This document shows positions 25,001-40,000 of a DNA stretch of 64,000 nucleotides, one piece after another. Location: NCBI GenBank assembly GCA_903813345.2, contig CAIIXF020000009.1, positions 26,820,740 through 26,884,739 on the forward strand. The letters run 5' to 3'. Position numbers and translations under genes: made by a program. Origin of the DNA: Owenia fusiformis (lineage: Eukaryota > Annelida > Polychaeta > Sabellida > Oweniidae). Within the stretch, counting starts at the first letter, position 1, and each line of letters opens with the position of its first letter. The notes below the pieces were generated by a model, which made no database searches, was not told the DNA's origin, and saw only the letters and a list, made by a program, of their open reading frames with translations.

Positions 25001-28000
25001 TAGTGTGACGATTTCTACAAGTCAGACCATTGAATGACACAAAAGTGAGAGACGGGACAAATCTGTTATGAAACCAGACTAGCACGCCTACGTAACATAT
25101 AAGCCCTCCCAGACATACATGTTATGGAACTGTCATACTTAGGCTGTGTGGGATCACTGTTCATAACTGTTTGAATACTTTGGGCCAGAAGGCGGGGCAT
25201 GGCATGGCATGGATACACGGTGGGCAGAACAAATAGTTCTAAAGTAAGATGTCTCCCATCACACAAATTACAAAAATTAATTAATTAAGGAATTAATTAA
25301 TGCCCAAAATTAGCCATACAGCGGTGAAAGGTGAGCCCACTAATATTACGAGGAAACTATCACTATGAGGGTATCTTAAATGGATTCCATGGTAGTTTGA
25401 CACTTTCAGAAAAAAAAGAATTCAACTATTCTTAACTGTAATCATGACATTTCTCAAAGTATGAATCTTACCTCAAACTGGGTGCTAGAAGTAGGATTTT
25501 CCCAATGTGCTTTTATGAAAAAGACCCTATGGAACATTTTATGAAGTGTAATTTACTTATCTATGACCGATAGATTCTACTAACAATGTTAGCAAGAAAG
25601 GGCTGTCAGAAAAACGTTGGTGAGTACTATACTAGTATTGTATTATCACCTCATATTCAATATATAAAATCAGAGTATCGTTAACAGATACAATGTAGAG
25701 TATTCTCCTTTATTTCATCATAAATACTTTAGGTTTCGGGCCGATATAAAGATGACAGCATTGCTAGGATCCTATAAACACAGATTGATTGGCCTGACCT
25801 CTTTATTTGAAAATTATTTCTATCGTGCTTAAGCCTACAATTAATACATTACTACGATGACTATGACAGAATGACAGAATAACTAAACAAAATCAAATTA
25901 CGTAATCAAGAAGGGTCAATTCAGAATGACAATATGCATGCTTGCTGAATGTGGGGTGGAATAGGGTAGGGCCACGAAGGTGTGTCCTGCTGGCTCCATC
26001 TATCAGGTTTTATAACCTTATTCAGATATTTGTTTGGAAGCAATTGTGGCTCAACATTGAACTACTGTACATGTAAGACACACTGAATGAAAGACTGAAA
26101 TTCAGCCCCTTACCTTGTTAAACCATTTCCTTGGAGAACCCTTCCAAACAAAATAGTGAAAAAAAGGATCCAATTATCAAAAAATCATTTATGTTTTCTC
26201 GCTTAATTTACAATTTTTCAATATAGCAGACAGTTCTGATTTCAGCTTCCAATCGTAACATTGTCAACTGCCTTTAAAGCATGCCCTCTATCCACTAATA
26301 TATTCAGTTAAAATGCTATAGCAGACCAGTGCTAGAGTCTATTAAAAATCAACCCAAACTAAAATGCCATCTTTTAATAATGGGTACAATGTAAAGTCTC
26401 AAATGTAGGCAAAATGAATTCTAAAAAATATCTTCATTTGAAAATAAGCATCCTCCGATCACAGGGCTTCAAAATTCAGAATATATTCTTTCTTTTTACC
26501 CCCTGCGACAAGCAGTTAGCATTTTCCCGATTAAGAACTCGCAATCTGATTGGTCATTGCACATAATTAGATCACGTGATTCAGTTTAATTGGGCGCTTC
26601 CAAATTGGTTATAGCAGGGGGAAGAAGGAGGTACGGATTCTGGATACCTGCTTAGGAGGATGGAAAATAAGTCAAGACTGGTGATCTCCCCTCCAGTAAG
26701 TGGGTGCTGCACCCACTTGAATTTTAAGAAATAAGATTGCCTTCACTATAAAATCTAATGCCACCCAATTGAATATCTTCAGAATCTACCCATATTGATT
26801 AAAAAGATTATTAAAAGAATACTGATAATGATCAGAGAATCTAAGAAAAAGAATATCTTAATATTTTTTCATTTACGCTGGACTGGAGTTATCTTACCTC
26901 AACATGTTTTTTAAATCGCTCTTCAATATCTTCTTTTTCTGTACGTAGAGTCGAGTTTTCCTCTTGCAGGGTAAGAATGTTATTTTTGGCAATGGCGAGG
27001 TCTTCTTTCATTAATGCATTTGTTGTCTGTGTGCTCTCTAACTTCTGCTGGAGATTGGTAACTGTAGCACTATAATGATTGTTTATCCTTTTAATATTTA
27101 TCACTTTCATTTTGTGAAAACTCAGACTCTGGGTATTTAGTACTTAACAGGTTCTGAATGACTATTTAAACATTATATACAGATTAATATTGCATATGGA
27201 ACAAATATTAATTGTAGTCATTTTTATTCTCCATCAATTGTATTACAGATTGATATGGATTAATAAAAAAAAAAAGTTAACATTTCACTATTTCCAGAGA
27301 TGATATTCGGGATATCACATACTTCAAATGTCTATTCAGCTCTTCAAGGTAATTTTTCTGGTCCAATATTGCAGCCATCTTAGCATCATTCTCGGGGCTA
27401 AAACAAAATTTTTGCATTGTAGAAGTAAACTAGTTGCAAACTATAAAACATTGGAAAGGTGAGGCAATGAGTTCCAGACAATCAAATTATAGTACAGGCA
27501 TGTAAAAATGTTAGAATTGTTTTATATCAAATACTCCGTTGACATGATTATGGAAATTGCCTAGAATCTTACAACTCTAGAAACATTCATAGCATGAATT
27601 CAAACTATAGTTTTAACTTTACTCTAAAATGTATAGAGATGAAGACTGGTCCATATGTATAATACTCACACATCATCAGGGGCCCTATCATTGTAGTTGA
27701 GGTATAAACTGAAGTCAATCACCCCTATCTGAAAAAATATATGTATAATAGTGTTGACTCTCTCAGAATACATGTTATTCAGGGGCATTCAGTCAAGATC
27801 CAGAAAATAGGTGAGAAACAAATCAGAAAAGGTGAGGTGAAATGTCAGAAAATATGACACTGTATTATAATGCTACTGCTCCTTTTGTAAAATGGTGAGG
27901 CAATTGGCTCTTTTACCTCAAACTAACAATGCCCTTGTTATGTTGTTATGTTGTTTAATCCATGGGCTTTCAAGATAAACGATTTCTCTAGTTAAAAGCT

Positions 28001-31000
28001 CATGTTAAATCTAAGTTTCTTATCAATATAAATAAAAGTTCATTAATTGAATAAAATGTTTTTCTTTTTAATTCAGATTCAGATTCAGATATTTATTACT
28101 ATTTTGAAAATTATATATGACTTTCAATACAACATGACGCTCTCAAGAGCATATATGTTGGTTTTAACTGGACAGAAATGGGTCAGTGACACCAACAGGT
28201 AAGACAAATAAAAATGGAGTGGAGAAATACCTCAGAATGACACTGGCCCAAGTCTGTTGGAAATCATTTCAAAAATGTAAAAAATATTAACACTCGGGGA
28301 CAGAGACACAGGACACAAGAACGGGTATTTGCTGCTAAGTTTATAATATGTATATATATAAGTTGATAAGACAAAATGTGGCAGAGTACAGATTTTCAAT
28401 AGTAAAGACATTTTCAAATCTTTAAAACTATAAAGGTATGTTATTTATTTTATTTTGTTTGAACAAAGACTTAAAAATTGAGAGTGAGGCTGCTTGTCGA
28501 ATATGATGAGATATAGAATTCCAGATTTGCTGACCTTGAACTTTCAGTGAATAAAGGCCAATATTTGTTTTGAACTTGAAGGCATGGATATCATGTGAAT
28601 GTCTAGTTTGATACCGATGAATGTCAACATTTAACGTAAAATAGTTTTCAAAAATCTTGCGGTGGACTAATATATTGTTATACCAGCAATAAACAAAAAT
28701 TCCAACATTTAATTGATAGATATCATGCATTGGAAGTATTCTAAATTGTTTGAATAGTAGAGCCGAGTGCTCAAACCTGTCTTTTCCTGCCATGAGACGA
28801 AGGTATGATTTTTGTAATTTGAGTAGTTTATCCAAAGCTGAATATGCTCCGGCCCAAATGATTGTGCAATAATTCAAGTAGGAATATATTAAAGAATTAT
28901 AAATTGCTAACATACTTTTTATGTTTAGCAAGTATCTGCATTTGAATGAAATTCCAATGGTTCTAGATATTTTTCTTTCTACATTTTTTATGTGACTTTT
29001 CCAGTCAAGGAATTCATCAATTGTTACTCCCAAAAAATTTATTTCATGAACCCTATCAATTTGTTTTCCATTTATAAATATTTCAATTTGTTGACAAATC
29101 TTTTTTCGTTTTTTGGAGAAGACGATGAATTTTGTTTTTGAATAGTTTAAAGAAAGGAGGTTTGCTTTAAACCAGTCATCAAGAGTAATGAGTTCCTGAT
29201 TAACAGTATTTACAAGTCTAGTTAAATTATGGTCAGAAGCTAGAAGATTAGTGTCATCTGCAAATAAAACAGATTTAAGACTTTGTGACGCTGTGAACAG
29301 GTCATTAACATAAATGATAAATAAAAGTGGTCCCAAAATTGATCCCTGAGGGACTCCCTGGGAAACAGTTTGGGTGTCAGACAGGGCACCATCATGAGAA
29401 ACAATTTGTTTCCTATTTTGAAGATAGCTTTTGAAAAATTTTTGTTCAACTTGTCCGACACCATAGAAATCAAGTTTTTTATGAGAATATCATTGTTGAT
29501 AGTGTCGAACGCTTTTGACAGGTCAAGGAAGATTCCAATGGAGTATTTATCATTTTCAAGAGCTGATCTTATATTTTCGACAAAGGTCAAAATTGCCATA
29601 TATGTGGAGAAATGTTTTCGAAATCTAAATTGGTGTAAGTAAAATAATTTTGATTCTTCAAAGAAAGTGTATAATCGCTTATGGACAAGTTTCTCAATAA
29701 GCTTAGAAAATACAGACAAAATCGATATTGGCCTGTAAATTGTAAATTTGTCATTTTCACCAGATTTAAATATGGGTATGACTGTAGCCATTTTAAGAAG
29801 ATCAGGAAAGCATCCTTGTTGAAAAGACATATTATAAATAAAAAGAAGAGGGTTTAGAAGTTCATCCTTAGACTGACGTATAATAATAGGTTTGATATCA
29901 TCAATAGATGCACTGCTATCTTTGAGATCTCCCATTAGGTCATGTAGTTCCTGGTGAGTTATTAAGTCAAAATTAAATTTAATATCTGTTTTTTTCATTG
30001 AGTTAATAAATTGAGACCAATGTTTATTACTTTGGCCAATTCATTTTTAATGGTTTTTGCCACAAATTCAGACATGATATCAAATTTCACGATGATCAGT
30101 GCAATTTAATTAATGTCACTTAGTTACTAGTATTTGGTTTTCATGTCAAACATTCAACATTACAATCATGTTTATTACTAACAAATCATTAACAAGTGAA
30201 ATAAAAATGTAAAATATTTCGATTCACTGAAATAAACATAGTCTATATGGTGAATTGAAGGGAATAAAGATGTCTCCTATATTCTTGCAGCTAAATCAGG
30301 TTCAGAGTACATTTTATAGCAGATGCTTTAGATTCTCAAAATAGATGTCAGGATGATCAGCTTGAACATAATGTCTGTTCAATACTTGCAACTGACCCCT
30401 GCAGTTGCATGGATATAGACTTGATCTTGGGTTTGGACTAAGGTAGCATTCGCGAATTCAACTGCCGGCTGACGATTTAACCTACTTTTCTATGCTCAAC
30501 TCATTTAAACATGAATGGAATAGTGGCAGGCACTTTTCTTATTTAAACAAGTTTGCAATAAAAAGTAGGTTAATCTGTCAGCGGCGAATGCTACCTAAGT
30601 GATCTGGGAGTGAGTTGAACTTGGATTGAAGTAGATGACCTTGAAAAGAGTGGCCTTGGCTTGTTGACTTTAGGTTGATTTGACCTCAGCTTGAATAGTG
30701 ACCTGGAAATGACCTAAAATTGACCTGAGTTAAATGAGCTTACTGGTTGGTCTAGATCTTCTTCCTTAATGCAGAATGTACAATCTATGACATTGAGTCC
30801 CACCAACATGCCACCTATCACTGTAGCCTCTTCTTCCATCATTAAAGCATTTTCATCATAGTACTCCCTGCAAAATCAACTAAACTCTGATTGTGCCACA
30901 TTACACCATTGATCATATATATGGAATATTTTCCAATTAAGCATTGATTTCTTCCATTTCAATGTCAAGTTTTAATGAAAGGAGATTTTTCAACCATTTA

Positions 31001-34000
31001 TAATTACAGAAAAGAAAGTTAAAAAAGTTTTGTACTTGATACTGCAAGTTGTGAATTGAAAATATATTTGGGTAATTTGGTCGGATTTCAATTACTGAAA
31101 GTGGCCCTTTACTTTGAATAATCCTGTTGAAATATCAAGTTTTGATAGAGATAATGTTGTTTAAATATCAAAGTGTTTTGATGGTTCAAATTATGAATTA
31201 AATGGTCCGCAATGACTTAAAAATATTTTGGAGTAATTTTGGACAGTGGCTATTTAACAGATGCAGACTTGTCACCCTGTTTAATATTTGGAGCTCAACC
31301 ATATTCTGTGGTGTACATTAAATATGTGTAAGTGCATCAATGGCATAGCGTCATATACACATAAAACGCCATGGCGTACTCTCAAAATTTATTAAACAGC
31401 TGATTTTTTATATTGATTTGCCCAACACTTCAAAAATGGATAAAAATGGCTAATAATTTACATTCTATTCGTCCATAATAGTCGGAATTTCGTATTTCAA
31501 ACGTCCCAGAACGCTTCAAATGCAATCTCATTTTCAAATTTTCGTTGGGGGGACCTCACCCGAACCCCCCTCACAGCACGTCTATTTCGCTTACTCGTGG
31601 CGTACCCTCACAAAATACCCACGGTACGCCACTGTGCATGTTGTGAATCAGAAAATCAAATGTATAAAAAATAAACATGTAGAATTATTTCAATTAAACT
31701 TTACATGTATGTTTATCTGCTTTTAGTGGTTTACCTTAATATTTCATCTTTCCTATCGACTAGAACCCTAAAATAGTCTGCTAGAGTCTTTTGCATAAGA
31801 GCAAGTCTCAACCAAGCTCTCGCTCGGCCAAGAGGGGTTCTGAAATGCAACAGTTAATATACATGTATAAATCTTAATATAGTAGTATAAAATATCATAG
31901 TTTTCAATTATTAATCTATTAATATCCTGAAATTCATAATTAATTTAGAAATACATTTTCATGATAATCTGAATATTAAGCACACAGAATCAATACAATT
32001 TAAATACATTAGCAACTAAGAAATCTCTGGGAGACTAGTCATTCCAGATTATTCAGATCAAAGCAGCTCAAAAATGTTTCCCGCCCATCTATCAATCAAC
32101 CGATCAAACAAGGCATTAACATGACAAAATGTCACCACCTTGTATGTTATTGCAAATTGTTACCGACACCGAACTCCAAACACCAACCATGCCAAACACC
32201 ATCCATAAAAAGATAATTGGAGACTATAACAATGTGACACCAATTCTGGTGGTGACATAAAAATTGATTTGTCTTCTCAGTTCGTTATCTTTTGTTACAT
32301 TAAATGATAAAATCCAAGGTTTCCATGATTTCTTAACAATAAAATGAAAAAGAAGTCTTGTATTAGTCTTTAGTCACAGTCCACACCTACATGTATTTAT
32401 TTGCTGGCCTTAAAGGGAACGGGAAAAGAGCTGCATTGGGGCTTGATGCAAGACTAAACAATGTATTAACATGCAAAATGTCACCACATGTCATTTGTTA
32501 CAGATGCTGCCGCATACAAACCCCGAATCCCCTCCACAAAAAAGTTGGAGACTATAAAAATGTCACCACTTGTGGTGAATTAATAAATCAGAGAACTCTG
32601 TAATCCTATTTCAGTAATATACTAAAAAGCCATTTACAAATGAAATGTGTCATTATCTTACTTGATATGTGGCATTTCTTTGACACTTGTGGTAATTTCT
32701 TGAGCATCCGGACAAATCTTCTCCAACCTTTCCAAAACATACCAGAATTCATGTTTGTCTCTTAAAATACCCTTTTTCGCTGAAAGTAGATAAAATATAC
32801 TCGATTAACATTTCAAAATTACATGTGTGAGAATAGATAGCTAAGGATCTGAAATAAAGAGAGAAAACAAAGATAAAGATGTAGTGCTACATTCTTAAAC
32901 ATTTCATCTATTAATTCTTTTTCTTACAATTTTACTGTAAATCTGCAGGGTTTCCTAACATTTCTTTTCTTTATGCCGCAATTCATTGATTAAAAATGGT
33001 GAAAAGGCATTTCAAAAAATGAAAAACAAAAACACTATTAACACAAGTGTAGAATGGTATCTGAAAATGTTCATGGGTATCTTCCATCTTTGTCCATTTC
33101 TGTAGACTGTATAATGACAGTTCTTGGTAAAAGAAGGCATGTGTCTCTTGAATGCCCATGAGATGGACAAGCTCTCCAACGGGCTTAGAGATGCAACAAA
33201 TGCCCTGTCACAACCAGAAGTGGTATATCTCAATATATGATGCATGACCAGAGTGGCACACTTACCTCTGAGGGTAGAAACTGGAAGATATAATCCTAAA
33301 TTAGACCTTCATGACAGAATTTGTTTAATGTGTGATATGCAGGAAGTTGAAAATGAAATACACTTTCTAATAGATTGTCCATTGTATAATGATTTAAGAT
33401 ATGATGTTTTCACTTACATGTCATCATTGCATCCTTCTTTTGAAAATTCAACAAATTTAGCAAAATATTGTTTAATTATGTGTGATTGCAATGTTTACAT
33501 GCTAGCAAAGCTAGTATATTGTATGTTTAAACGACGTAAATTATTTTTATTGTAAATTTTATTCAGTGTCTCATAAGTCGGCAACGGCTGGACGTGTACA
33601 TATTATTCTTTTACCTCTACATGTGTATGTATATTTTAATTGTTTTTTAGTGTAAATTGTATACGTGTGACACTTAAATAAACTATTTTAAACTTTTTAA
33701 ACTAAACTAAACTTAAAAATCATAAGGCAGTTAGTAAATGTGATGCAACATAGATGTGGGTACAATATGTTTACACGTTCATTTGCTGGAGAAGTTTGGA
33801 ATCTAGTAATTTACAAGTTGAAGTACAAAAAAAATTCCCATAGAAAAAATAGAACAATTGTCTTAGTATTAACCCCATATTGTTTTCAAATACCCCAATA
33901 GAACATAGATATCTGACAAATAATGATAAGCTTTATTTGTTACAGTTTCACAAAGCTGGAAATATAAAGAACAAGTGAGAAAATAAAGAAATCAATGAAT

Positions 34001-37000
34001 TAAAAATGAAAATCATTGCAGTTCTGTTCTGTTTTTCTTGTTTTTACCTAACTAACTTCCTGCACTTTGAACCTGCAGCACCACCAGCTCGCCCCTTACT
34101 CCTTATGTATGTGTGACTTCTACTTCCAGGGAGTCACCGAGTCAACTCTCAATGCACTAGCCAACTTGAAGCAGTAACATGTGGGGTGTCTACGAGCCAA
34201 TGTGGGAGTCGGTGAATAATTATCCCACCAATATTGTAATTCATAGCAGTCATCCAAGCCTGCCATTTATTTGAATAATGTCAGCATTTTTCCAACACTC
34301 ATGAATGTTTGTACAGCGTTTTTTGAGAAACATGTACAGTATTTTGTTGTCTATTTTTATAGTGCCAATCAGTACATGTGCTTTACTAGATGCTTTACTT
34401 TTTTATTCCTGTTCATTGAGTTCTGTTTACAACATCAATAGAAATATCTGTTGAGATATCAAGGTGAGGTTGGGGCAACTGAAACCTTTATTAAAAGAAG
34501 CTATTGGATTGAATCAAATCACATTTGCCTCATATTATCATAATGCATACTAACTGCTTAGATTCATGAGGCAAGAACAACTAAAACCTTATGAACCAAC
34601 TTGTGAAAATGTCAAAGTTCAGGCATTCTGATTTAAGTGAGAATGGCTGAGTTTAAACCACTGAGGAAGAAGTGACCTCCTTTAACCAAAGAAACCCAAA
34701 ATTTTAATAATTGCATATAAAATATTTCCTGGGCACCCTGTACAATACTAGAATCTAAAAATTCAGAGATTCTTCTTGTTGATGCTGTTGATCTCTTTCA
34801 GTTTTGATCAGACAGAAAACTAGAAAAACTGCACAAGAACAAATTATTGTCATCAGAACAAAATACCATTTGGTACACATTTCTCCATAACAGTCTTTCG
34901 ATCCAGGCGGTGTGTTGGTTTCATAATTCAACGCAAAAAGAGATTGAAATATAACCATTCCTATTCCATGGCTAGCTAGTATGAGTCCAGTGTTCTGTCC
35001 AAAGTGTTTTATACCATAATATCTTAAAATGATAATATTAAATAGAAGATATACGGAACCATACAACAAAGAGAGTATTACAGAGGAAAATATCAAACCA
35101 ATTAAACTTTGATTATAAAATATGAGAGGGATTTGACTGATGAAAAAGATAATACCAGGACATAACTGAAAAGATGCCCTTGGAACATCTGGCCATTTTT
35201 GAACAATGAAATCTGACACTGTTCCACCAATGAGATGTCCAAATGACATACAAATTGAAATAATGACTGGGAAAGGTATAGAAAAGGGATCAATCCTTGC
35301 TGATTTGGCGACAATTGTGATATTATTAATAAATGTTCCACACGTACCAGCAAAAAGTGTGCAAATAATAAAAACATAGTAAAACTGACTTGTTTTAATA
35401 ATTTGCAAACAGTTCATCTCTGGTTGGGGCGATCTTGTTATTTTATCTGCAAAAAGTGCCGTTGTATCATCTATTTTTGTTTATCTTCTTTCTCCTTTGG
35501 ACCATTGCTCTTCTCATCTGTTGTTACACTCCTTGCATCAGTTTCCCTTTTCTTAAACGTTGATAGTTCAGATCCATCAGCTTCATTTGGCTCTTCTGGA
35601 ATCGCTTTAAGCATCACAACACTATATAGATTTATACCAGCTGAAAGTACTGCTAGCATTATCATAAACTCTCCTAGCTTTTGATTCTCCGCATCTTCAA
35701 TATGTCCTTGTACAAAAAGTCCCCTATAGATGGCACTAAATATTGCAGGACTAATCCCACGAAAAGCACCAACAATACCTAACACCTTACCCACATGTTT
35801 TCTGTCAAATTGTTTGCAACAGACTACCTTTGGTGCTATGACATTAAACCTCAATCCAAATGACGCCAGAAAGTAAAAGACGCATAAAAGCCAGGAATTT
35901 GAACTAAAGAATAACCTATACTCCGTTGCCATCCACATAAGCACAAATCCCATGGTTGTTAATACAAGTGAGACAGTACATGCTATTCTTGGACCAAACA
36001 TGTCAACAACAACGCCTGCTAGAAAAGACATAGGTATTCCCAAATCTCCTGCTGATGCTATATTGTCCAGTTCAGTCTGAGTGAAGTTAAATGTCTGTTT
36101 CAGGGATATCGCATAGATATTAAATCCTAACACAATTCCAGCTATAAATGCTCCTAGTATTCCTATACTTAAACTGACCCATTTCTGAAGTTGTTGACTT
36201 TTTAAAATCTTTTTTGGTATCATTGTCAATGTTGTCTGTCTTGAGAAGATCTTGTTCTGTTTTTTGGCTATGTACAATATATCTTGAGTAATGTTTGTAC
36301 AAACTGTACAATTTTTAAATTTCAAAATGTTCAATTTCAATTCAAAACTTGAAAAACACAATTATATCAACTGTTCTGTAATCTAAATAATTAAGGTGTC
36401 TAAGTACTCTCCTTAATACGTTTTTCTGTTTCATTTATTGAAGATTAACAATGTGTTTCATGTATGAAGTAGGCCCCTATCTCAAAGTTTGTAATTCAAA
36501 GGCTGATGCGCTTGTATTCTATCTTATGGAACCTGCACATTTTGTACATATCATAAAGTCATTCTTTATTCAAGATAAAACACAAGAGAGTTGTACAAAC
36601 GATACCATGTATTTTATAAACCTATGAATCATGATATGAGTATACATGTAACTACAGTTAATAAACTAGAAATTTGCAACTCCACGTAGTAGCAAATGCC
36701 AACGAACACTAAATTAATGATTCTGCCTTATATAGATTATAAGGCCATGTGATATACCATACTTACGTTTAAGACCATGTCTAAAGACATGCTCCATGAC
36801 AACAAAGAACTGCTGGAGAGGCACATGATCATCATCTAACATGCGACCTTGAGATAACGAAGAGTCTATCAATTCCTTTATGATAAGCTTGGTTATGTTC
36901 AGGAGGTTTGCTCTTTCAACAGTCACCGGGTCTCGACCTGGAAATATAAAGTTCGCATTATTCAATGATTATTAAGTCCAGTATGGTCCAACCTGGACAA

Positions 37001-40000
37001 ATTAGGAACGAGGGTTCACTTCATTCAGAGGATTTTACTACATGTAGGTGCGTTATATACATGTACTAATATACCATCTGTCAAGCATTACACTGTGTAT
37101 GATCATTTCAAGTGGTTAACCTTTCAGGAGAATCATGTAGGGTTTGCAAATTAAACAAGGCATTAATGGGGCTGATTTGATAGAAATTTTTCATGTAGAT
37201 CCAAAAATGAAATATGTCACATAATCCTGCAAGTTTTCATGAAAAACGTAAAAGCCACCTTATCATGAAGATTGCAACCATTTGTTTAACAAGATGACAA
37301 CAGGGAACAATATAACTTTTAAAAAGTGCAATAAAAATGATGAACTCCAAATGCCAGCTGCTGAGCATTGGTCACATTGTCTGCAAACTAAAAAATATAT
37401 TTCTAGCCTCCCCATCATTGCTGAAAATGAGAAAAGCCTTATACATGTAGTTCCTTGAATTTCTTGATGGAAGCTGGTTATGGGCTTATTTATAGTAGGC
37501 AGCATATTAGCAATGCTGGATTGGAGTCCTTCTTTATGGCCTGACTTGAATATAGCAGACATTACTGACAAACATTTGCATAAAACGCTACTCAATCTAC
37601 ATTATACAACATTTTGCTATAGCAACTTATTTCGAGAAGGTCAATGTTAATGTTATCACAAAACTGCTATCCAAATGTCCTCCTCTAACAAAATGACATG
37701 CCTTAGATATAACATTAGCTTTTAAGAAATTGCAAAAATATAATGTGTTCAATATATCGATGAACTATAAAACCGAATGGTCTTCAAGCTTTTCTACCCT
37801 TTGATGAATCTATATGGTTCTGACAGACTCTACAGCAAAATCAACAAGTTGATTTTCCTGAGAAGATCAACCTAACCGGGCCCATAGCTAGCCTTTGTCA
37901 AGGGGATTCACTTTTCAAAAATTCCAGGGGGTTCACATTTGACAAATTTGGCCCAAAATGGTGGAAAACTACATGATTTTGAAAAGTTGCCCCCCTCTGG
38001 GAACCTTCCCCTGTCTATGAGCCTGCAATCATTCAATTTTCTACCACATACTGAACATGAATTTTCTACAAAAAACATTATATAGCAAAAGGGCATTGCA
38101 TTGAAATATGCTTGGTATTCAGGAAGATGATAATGAACTCAAGATTTTGCAAGACATACAACCATATTGATTGGATGTACCTTCAGAATGCTAATGCAAC
38201 AGACATCTTCTACCCTGACATCACCAGATAACCTTACTAGCCTCTAAGGATAATAGACAAGTAGACCGTTTATATGCTTGTAATTGTGATAAATTTTCAT
38301 TCTTGTTCAAATGGTATTATTATTACATGAAAAATTGTGGCCATTTTAAAATTCAATGAATCCATCAACTGGTATTTGAGTTATCAAAGATTACGTTTTT
38401 TACGAAAAATGGCAGCCATTTTGAATTGAGCGGACATATTAAGAATTCTTTCCCAAACAGAGTCCCATGCCCTTAAAGCATCAGCCTATAGAATTTAAAT
38501 AACATCTGCTGAATGCCAACCACCGAACTTGAGGCTATGACATAAAAATTAAGGTCTTGCACGGGATACCTATCTCCTTAAGCCACTTAATTCAGTGGAA
38601 CAACATGACATATATGATGAGATGGTCAATGTATTTTCTGCAATTCTTGTAAAATATTATGAGATTGTCTCTAGGGAGATTTATTTAATGCAATGGAAAA
38701 TTGTTTCAAAGGCCAATGTTCATGATGACATACTTGAGCATTATGGTGGCGTATTGTGATTCTCATTATTGTGTTCGATTGATTGATGAAAATAATAATC
38801 TGAATTGTCACACCATACATGCATACAATAGAGAAACAACTACATTCCCAATTCCCATCATCTATTACTATCTCTCTGTATATTTCATCTCTACACCTTT
38901 AAATGAAAGATAATTCTTGGATTTTACATCCTGGTCCAGACATATACGTACATGTACATGCACATTTACATGTATGGTTATGAAATCACACTTTCTGCCT
39001 ATTTATAGCTAAAAAGCTCATAAAGCTCCGTTTGAGATCATGAAGATATTCAGCATCAAAACTGTAGAATCATCTAGAAAAGTCAGAGGGAAGGATTGCA
39101 AACTGATGTATATTCAGAGTTAACTAACCATCTTCAGACATAGGAGAGAGAAGTTGCTCTTGATCTAGATGTATGTCTGCAAGCTCCTTGAGACATAACC
39201 AGTCACCGTCAACTGATACTCGAAAGTTACATAGATACAATGTTTCCTCCGCCATCTTGGATTGTCTTGTAGCATGTAAAAATTAACTCCAATCACGCAT
39301 GTAAGAAGTCAGTCTCTGTGTGACCTTATATCTGTAAACCATGATCATGATTAAGTACACGAGTATCTCTCAAATATATAAATGTATACTCTTAGATATT
39401 ATACTCCTTTTATCTCATTAGCATACACATTCTATTCTTTCATCTCCGTGTATTCTGTAGCTCAAAACAGACACATAGAGTTCATGCTCAAAAGCATCAG
39501 AGATTAATCTTATCTTGTTTCTCGTAGACAGACATTTGTGTCAAACATTGCCACATTTTATTCTTTGCATAAATGTAATTATGCACTATTACGCTCTAAA
39601 TTTCCCAAATGATAGGATTTATGTCGTAAGATTTCCCTATGGGGTATAATTTATAAGTTCCTGTTTCAGAATTCACAAAAAAACAACAATGTCGTTGATT
39701 GCTATTCTGTCTACAAGTTAGGCAACGTCAATATGAAATTATCTAAATACAGAAATCACTTGGATTACATACATGATCCAATTTACTTAGCACACTGCAT
39801 ACTCGATAATCTAACTAATTAATAAATCTTCTTTCCATAAATCCATGTCTTGTTAATCATCAACCCCTGTCGAATCTTGAACTGATTTCTTCTTCAGCTC
39901 TTCAATTCCATGTTAATCGCGAGGCTTTTAATTCTTATTAAGATATACATGTATGACATTTCAGCACATCGTCTGCTATCATGCTAATATTACATTTTGA

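Larger units (their letters stand above)
19918..26897. other. large RUFY intron, repeats only
   Basis: No exon is recognised in this 7-kb intron. It holds the hairpins at 21278-21685 and 22478-22590, a pogo-like MITE at 23163-23322, a 28-bp direct repeat (ACAGAAGGACCTCCAAATGA) twice at about 24907-24960, and a dispersed repeat at about 25145-25335. The 109-residue frame at 24596-24925 starts on TTG and has no recognisable domain. Confidence 0.5.
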
